From Alphaproteobacteria bacterium (GTDB lineage Bacteria; Pseudomonadota; Alphaproteobacteria; Puniceispirillales; Puniceispirillaceae): a DNA stretch of 9,107 nucleotides. This document shows, in pieces, positions 6,953 to 9,107 of the stretch; the stretch's first letter is position 1, and every line of letters begins with the position of its first letter. The notes under the pieces are model-generated. The model was not told the origin of the DNA and made no database searches. It saw only the letters and a program-made list of their open reading frames with translations. The translations under genes and the position numbers were made by a program. Location: contig WTJO01000051.1 of the NCBI GenBank assembly GCA_011524805.1, positions 1-9,107 on the forward strand, in the 5' to 3' direction.

Positions 6953-8323
6953 TTATTGTAGCAATGGTGACCATGCAGGGTCACTTGCATCTGCTGGCGT
7001 TAAGATACGTCGTTCATTAAACCCTGTAATATCAATACGATATAAATGTGTTTCTCCACCTTCACCACTATCTGTTACAGGCTGTTTTTTGAAATACATC
7101 AGCACTCTGCCATTTGGCGCCCATGTCGGTGCTTCAACCAGAAACCCCTTTGCCAGCAGTCTTTCACCAGAACCATCTACATTCATCACGCCGATATAGA
7201 ATTCGCCGCGATACATTTTTGTGAAGGCAATTAAATCTCCTCTTGGAGACCAGACAGGTGTTGCGTAGCGCCCGTCACCATAGCTGATACGGTTCACATT
7301 CTTGCCCTGCCTGTTCATGATATATAGCTGCTGGCTTCCGCCTCTGTCAGAGTTGAACACAATAGATAGACCATCAGGAGAATAGGAAGGCGAGGTGTCA
7401 ATGGATGGTGAACGTGTCAGACGAATCCGTGACTGTGTGCGCAAATCCATTTCGTAAATATCTGTCTGGCCATCTTTGGCAAGGCTCATGATCAGCATAT
7501 TGCCATCAGGTGCAAAACGGGGCGCAAAGGTCATACCCGGAAATCTGCCAAGCCGTTCGGTTCGCCCTGAAGCAACATCTAGCAAATAGACATTTGGCTC
7601 ATCATTAAAATAATTCAGATAGGCAACTTCCATAGCTGTTTTTGAAAAGCGGGGAGTCAGCACCAGATCTGCGCCTGTGGTCAAAAACCGGTGATTATGC
7701 CCGTCCTGATCCATAATGGCGAGACGCTTAATCCGCCGGTTTTGCGGGCCTTCTTCTGAGACATAGACAATCTGGGTATCAAAATAGGGCATATCGCCGG
7801 TAAATTCTTCATAAACAAAATCACCTATCTGGTGGGCTATCCGGCGCAGACCCTGCTTATCGGCTGTACCACTGCCTTCGGTGATATTGCGCTGTGTAAC
7901 CACATCCCACAGCACAAATTCAATCTGCAACAGACCATCTGAATCTTCAAATGCACTGCCAATCAAAAGTCCCTTTGCGCCCAAGGGCGCCCAATTTGCA
8001 AAATCAGGTCTGATTTTCGGAGATTCAGGCGGGCGGATAAAGGCAGCACTGTCGATTGTTCTAAACAGACCGGAGCTGACAAGATCATCTGAAATAATCT
8101 GGCTAATCTGCTTTCCCACAGCAGAAGGCTTGCCATCAGGACCGGTAAAATCAGCTATTGCAACAGGAATAGGCTCAATCTGCCCTTCGGTAATATCCAG
8201 ACGCGGAATATCTGACTGTGCGACCGCCAAAACCGGTGCGCAGATTATCCACACAGACAGCATGACCAGTTTTTTCCAGCCAGCCTGAAACCTAGCGTTT
8301 GACAATATGTTCAGCATAACCAT
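6953..8323 (-). CDS. tolB: Tol-Pal periplasmic beta-propeller protein TolB
   Basis: TolB is the soluble periplasmic component that binds Pal and, through its N-terminus, TolA, linking inner-membrane energy to the outer membrane. The 456-residue precursor has a signal peptide with a long polar start, a hydrophobic core about 19-33 and a cleavage motif AVA at 33-35. The N-terminal domain (about 38-165) begins RLDITEGQIEPIPVAIADF, followed by a six-bladed propeller whose blades carry PD40-type motifs: TPRFSKTA (223-230), APRFAPDG (267-274), SPSYSPDG (311-318), TPVWSPRG (355-362), APTWAPNG (398-405) and the closing DPAWSP (448-453). The ATG at 8321-8323 is chosen because AAGGGG lies about seven bases upstream; a second ATG two codons later is also possible. 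It is 320 bases from tolA, a longer spacing than usual. Confidence 0.97.
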   Translation of the reverse strand: MVMLNILSNARFQAGWKKLVMLSVWIICAPVLAVAQSDIPRLDITEGQIEPIPVAIADFTGPDGKPSAVGKQISQIISDDLVSSGLFRTIDSAAFIRPPESPKIRPDFANWAPLGAKGLLIGSAFEDSDGLLQIEFVLWDVVTQRNITEGSGTADKQGLRRIAHQIGDFVYEEFTGDMPYFDTQIVYVSEEGPQNRRIKRLAIMDQDGHNHRFLTTGADLVLTPRFSKTAMEVAYLNYFNDEPNVYLLDVASGRTERLGRFPGMTFAPRFAPDGNMLIMSLAKDGQTDIYEMDLRTQSRIRLTRSPSIDTSPSYSPDGLSIVFNSDRGGSQQLYIMNRQGKNVNRISYGDGRYATPVWSPRGDLIAFTKMYRGEFYIGVMNVDGSGERLLAKGFLVEAPTWAPNGRVLMYFKKQPVTDSGEGGETHLYRIDITGFNERRILTPADASDPAWSPLLQ

Positions 8324-8423
8324 CTATCTGCCCCTTAACAATCTTGCGGGTGTTTTCTGCATCAAAACCATCATCTTCAAATCGCTGCCACCGACAATCA
8401 GCAAATAGCCAGATGACTGTCAT
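8292..8423 (-). CDS. Possible 43-residue small ORF overlapping the tolB start
   Basis: An ATG at 8421-8423 preceded by GGAAGG with an eight-base spacer opens a 43-codon frame that ends with TAG at 8292-8294, 32 bases inside tolB in another frame. The product starts with a short hydrophobic stretch (MTVIWLFADC) and continues as a charged segment ending AEHIVKR. Codons in the second half look like those of neighbouring genes. The same frame is open further upstream to a TTG at 8586-8588, but that part uses AGA and AGG arginine codons, which the neighbouring genes mostly avoid, and has no ribosome site. I do not recognise the product; it may be a leader peptide coupling translation to tolB, or chance. 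Confidence 0.25.
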   Translation of the reverse strand: MTVIWLFADCRWQRFEDDGFDAENTRKIVKGQIDGYAEHIVKR

Positions 8424-8643
8424 TAACTGAACCTTCCATAGCGTGATGTCAACAGCCCATCTTACCTTTCGGCGGAATATGACAGCCTGTGCATCACCAG
8501 CAATATATCCGGCTCTGCCTGTATTGTCCCGCCTCACCCGCAACATGACGATAACGTCACGACAATCTGGGGACACATTCCAGCGCAATAATCTAGGGAT
8601 AATTCATGTCAAAAACATGGCAATAATCACCTGAAGTGCCGAA
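8324..8643. other. Spacer between tolB and tolA (320 bases)
   Basis: Apart from the possible small ORF, no gene is supported. Two exact TTGACA hexamers occur on the minus strand (8612-8607 and 8452-8447), but the bases 16-19 positions downstream are poor -10 matches (TATTGC, GTTAAT). CATGT/ACATG (8605-8609 and 8615-8619) is a small inverted repeat over the first hexamer. No U-run terminator follows tolA. The region probably holds a tolB promoter, not pinned down here. Confidence 0.5.
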
Positions 8644-9107
8644 TTACATATTTTTTGGATCAAAGCCAAAAATGAATGTTTTCCAGAAATCATATTTTTC
8701 TGGCGGCAGCGGTAATTTACCACAGCCGATCACTGCCCTGAGCGCCGCCTCTGCGGCTACCTTATAGGTTTTATCCTGATTAAATCTGTTTGTATTCTGG
8801 ATTTCTGCACGCTTGACAGTGCCATCACGTTCAAGCTCAAGCAAGATATCCACTTTCAAATTATCAGCACCCTTGGCACCTATAGGCGGTGACCAGCATT
8901 GTGAGATATGGGCGCGAAGCCTGTCCAGATCTGACAGGCCAAGCCTGAGATCTCTCTGCTCCTGCTCGTTAGGTGTATTTTCAGCTGCCGCTTGAGCCAG
9001 TGTATTTGCCAGATTATCTCTGGCTTTCTGTTTCTGTTTGGCTTTCTGGTTTTTGTCAGCTTTTTTGGTTTTTGACACATCCGCAAGGTTCTGAAGCATG
9101 CCGGAAA
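8644..9107 (-). CDS. tolA: TolA, C-terminal part (runs off the right edge)
   Basis: The frame is open from the window edge and ends with TAA at 8644-8646, showing the last 153 residues or so. TolA is the inner-membrane protein that spans the periplasm and passes energy from TolQR to TolB and Pal. Visible first is a Lys/Gln/Ala-rich helical stretch (KAKQKQKARDN), as expected of the long middle domain, then the C-terminal TolA/TonB-like domain: ISQCWSPPIGAKGADNLKV, a beta strand ILLELERDGTV, a helix AAEAALRAVIGCGKLPLP and the terminal FWKTFIFGFDP. The Cys in QCW and the Cys in GCGK could form a disulfide. The N-terminal membrane anchor is outside the window. The ATG at 9097-9099 is internal, not the start. 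Confidence 0.9.
   Translation of the reverse strand, partial: SGMLQNLADVSKTKKADKNQKAKQKQKARDNLANTLAQAAAENTPNEQEQRDLRLGLSDLDRLRAHISQCWSPPIGAKGADNLKVDILLELERDGTVKRAEIQNTNRFNQDKTYKVAAEAALRAVIGCGKLPLPPEKYDFWKTFIFGFDPKNM

Noticed and set aside
1..9107. Mobile element, CRISPR array, toxin-antitoxin or defence system
   Set aside because: No direct repeat array, transposase, integrase, attachment site or tRNA was seen; every long gene is a core envelope or housekeeping function.

Overview
The window reads as a housekeeping stretch of an alphaproteobacterial chromosome of intermediate base composition. The gene order tolA-tolB-pal-cpoB-tilS-ftsH-folP, all on the minus strand, together with the N-terminally extended dihydropteroate synthase, is typical of Alphaproteobacteria. 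A marine lineage such as SAR116 would fit, but that is a guess from synteny and composition. I see no phage, insertion sequence, CRISPR, tRNA or rRNA signal.

Right to left, in the direction of transcription: the C-terminal part of TolA enters at the right edge (8644-9107). A 320-base spacer follows, holding a possible 43-codon ORF that overlaps the start of tolB. Then come tolB (6953-8323), a 299-base spacer with a candidate promoter and a hairpin-rich leader, and the lipoprotein gene pal (6102-6653). A strong intrinsic terminator (5997-6034) lies 68 bases after pal. An AT-rich leader containing a perfect 12-base palindrome precedes cpoB/ybgF (4660-5796). cpoB is separated by one base from tilS (3303-4658), which is 25 bases from ftsH (1340-3277). 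A second intrinsic terminator (1297-1332) sits directly after ftsH, inside the 66-base gap to folP (125-1273). At the left edge, the 3' end of an unrecognised plus-strand gene may overlap the folP tail convergently.

Functionally, TolA, TolB, Pal and CpoB belong to the trans-envelope Tol-Pal system, which keeps the outer membrane attached and constricting during division. TilS makes the lysidine of the AUA-reading tRNA-Ile, FtsH is the membrane AAA+ zinc protease, and FolP makes dihydropteroate for folate. No previously undescribed system is evident. The parts worth a second look are regulatory: three consecutive spacers of about 300 bases in a normally compact cluster, two terminators that cut it into three possible transcription units, a three-part leader ahead of pal, and the small ORF before tolB. 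Four starts (folP, tilS, pal, and ftsH/cpoB with GTG) need care, because the longest open frames of folP, tilS and pal extend into neighbouring signals.
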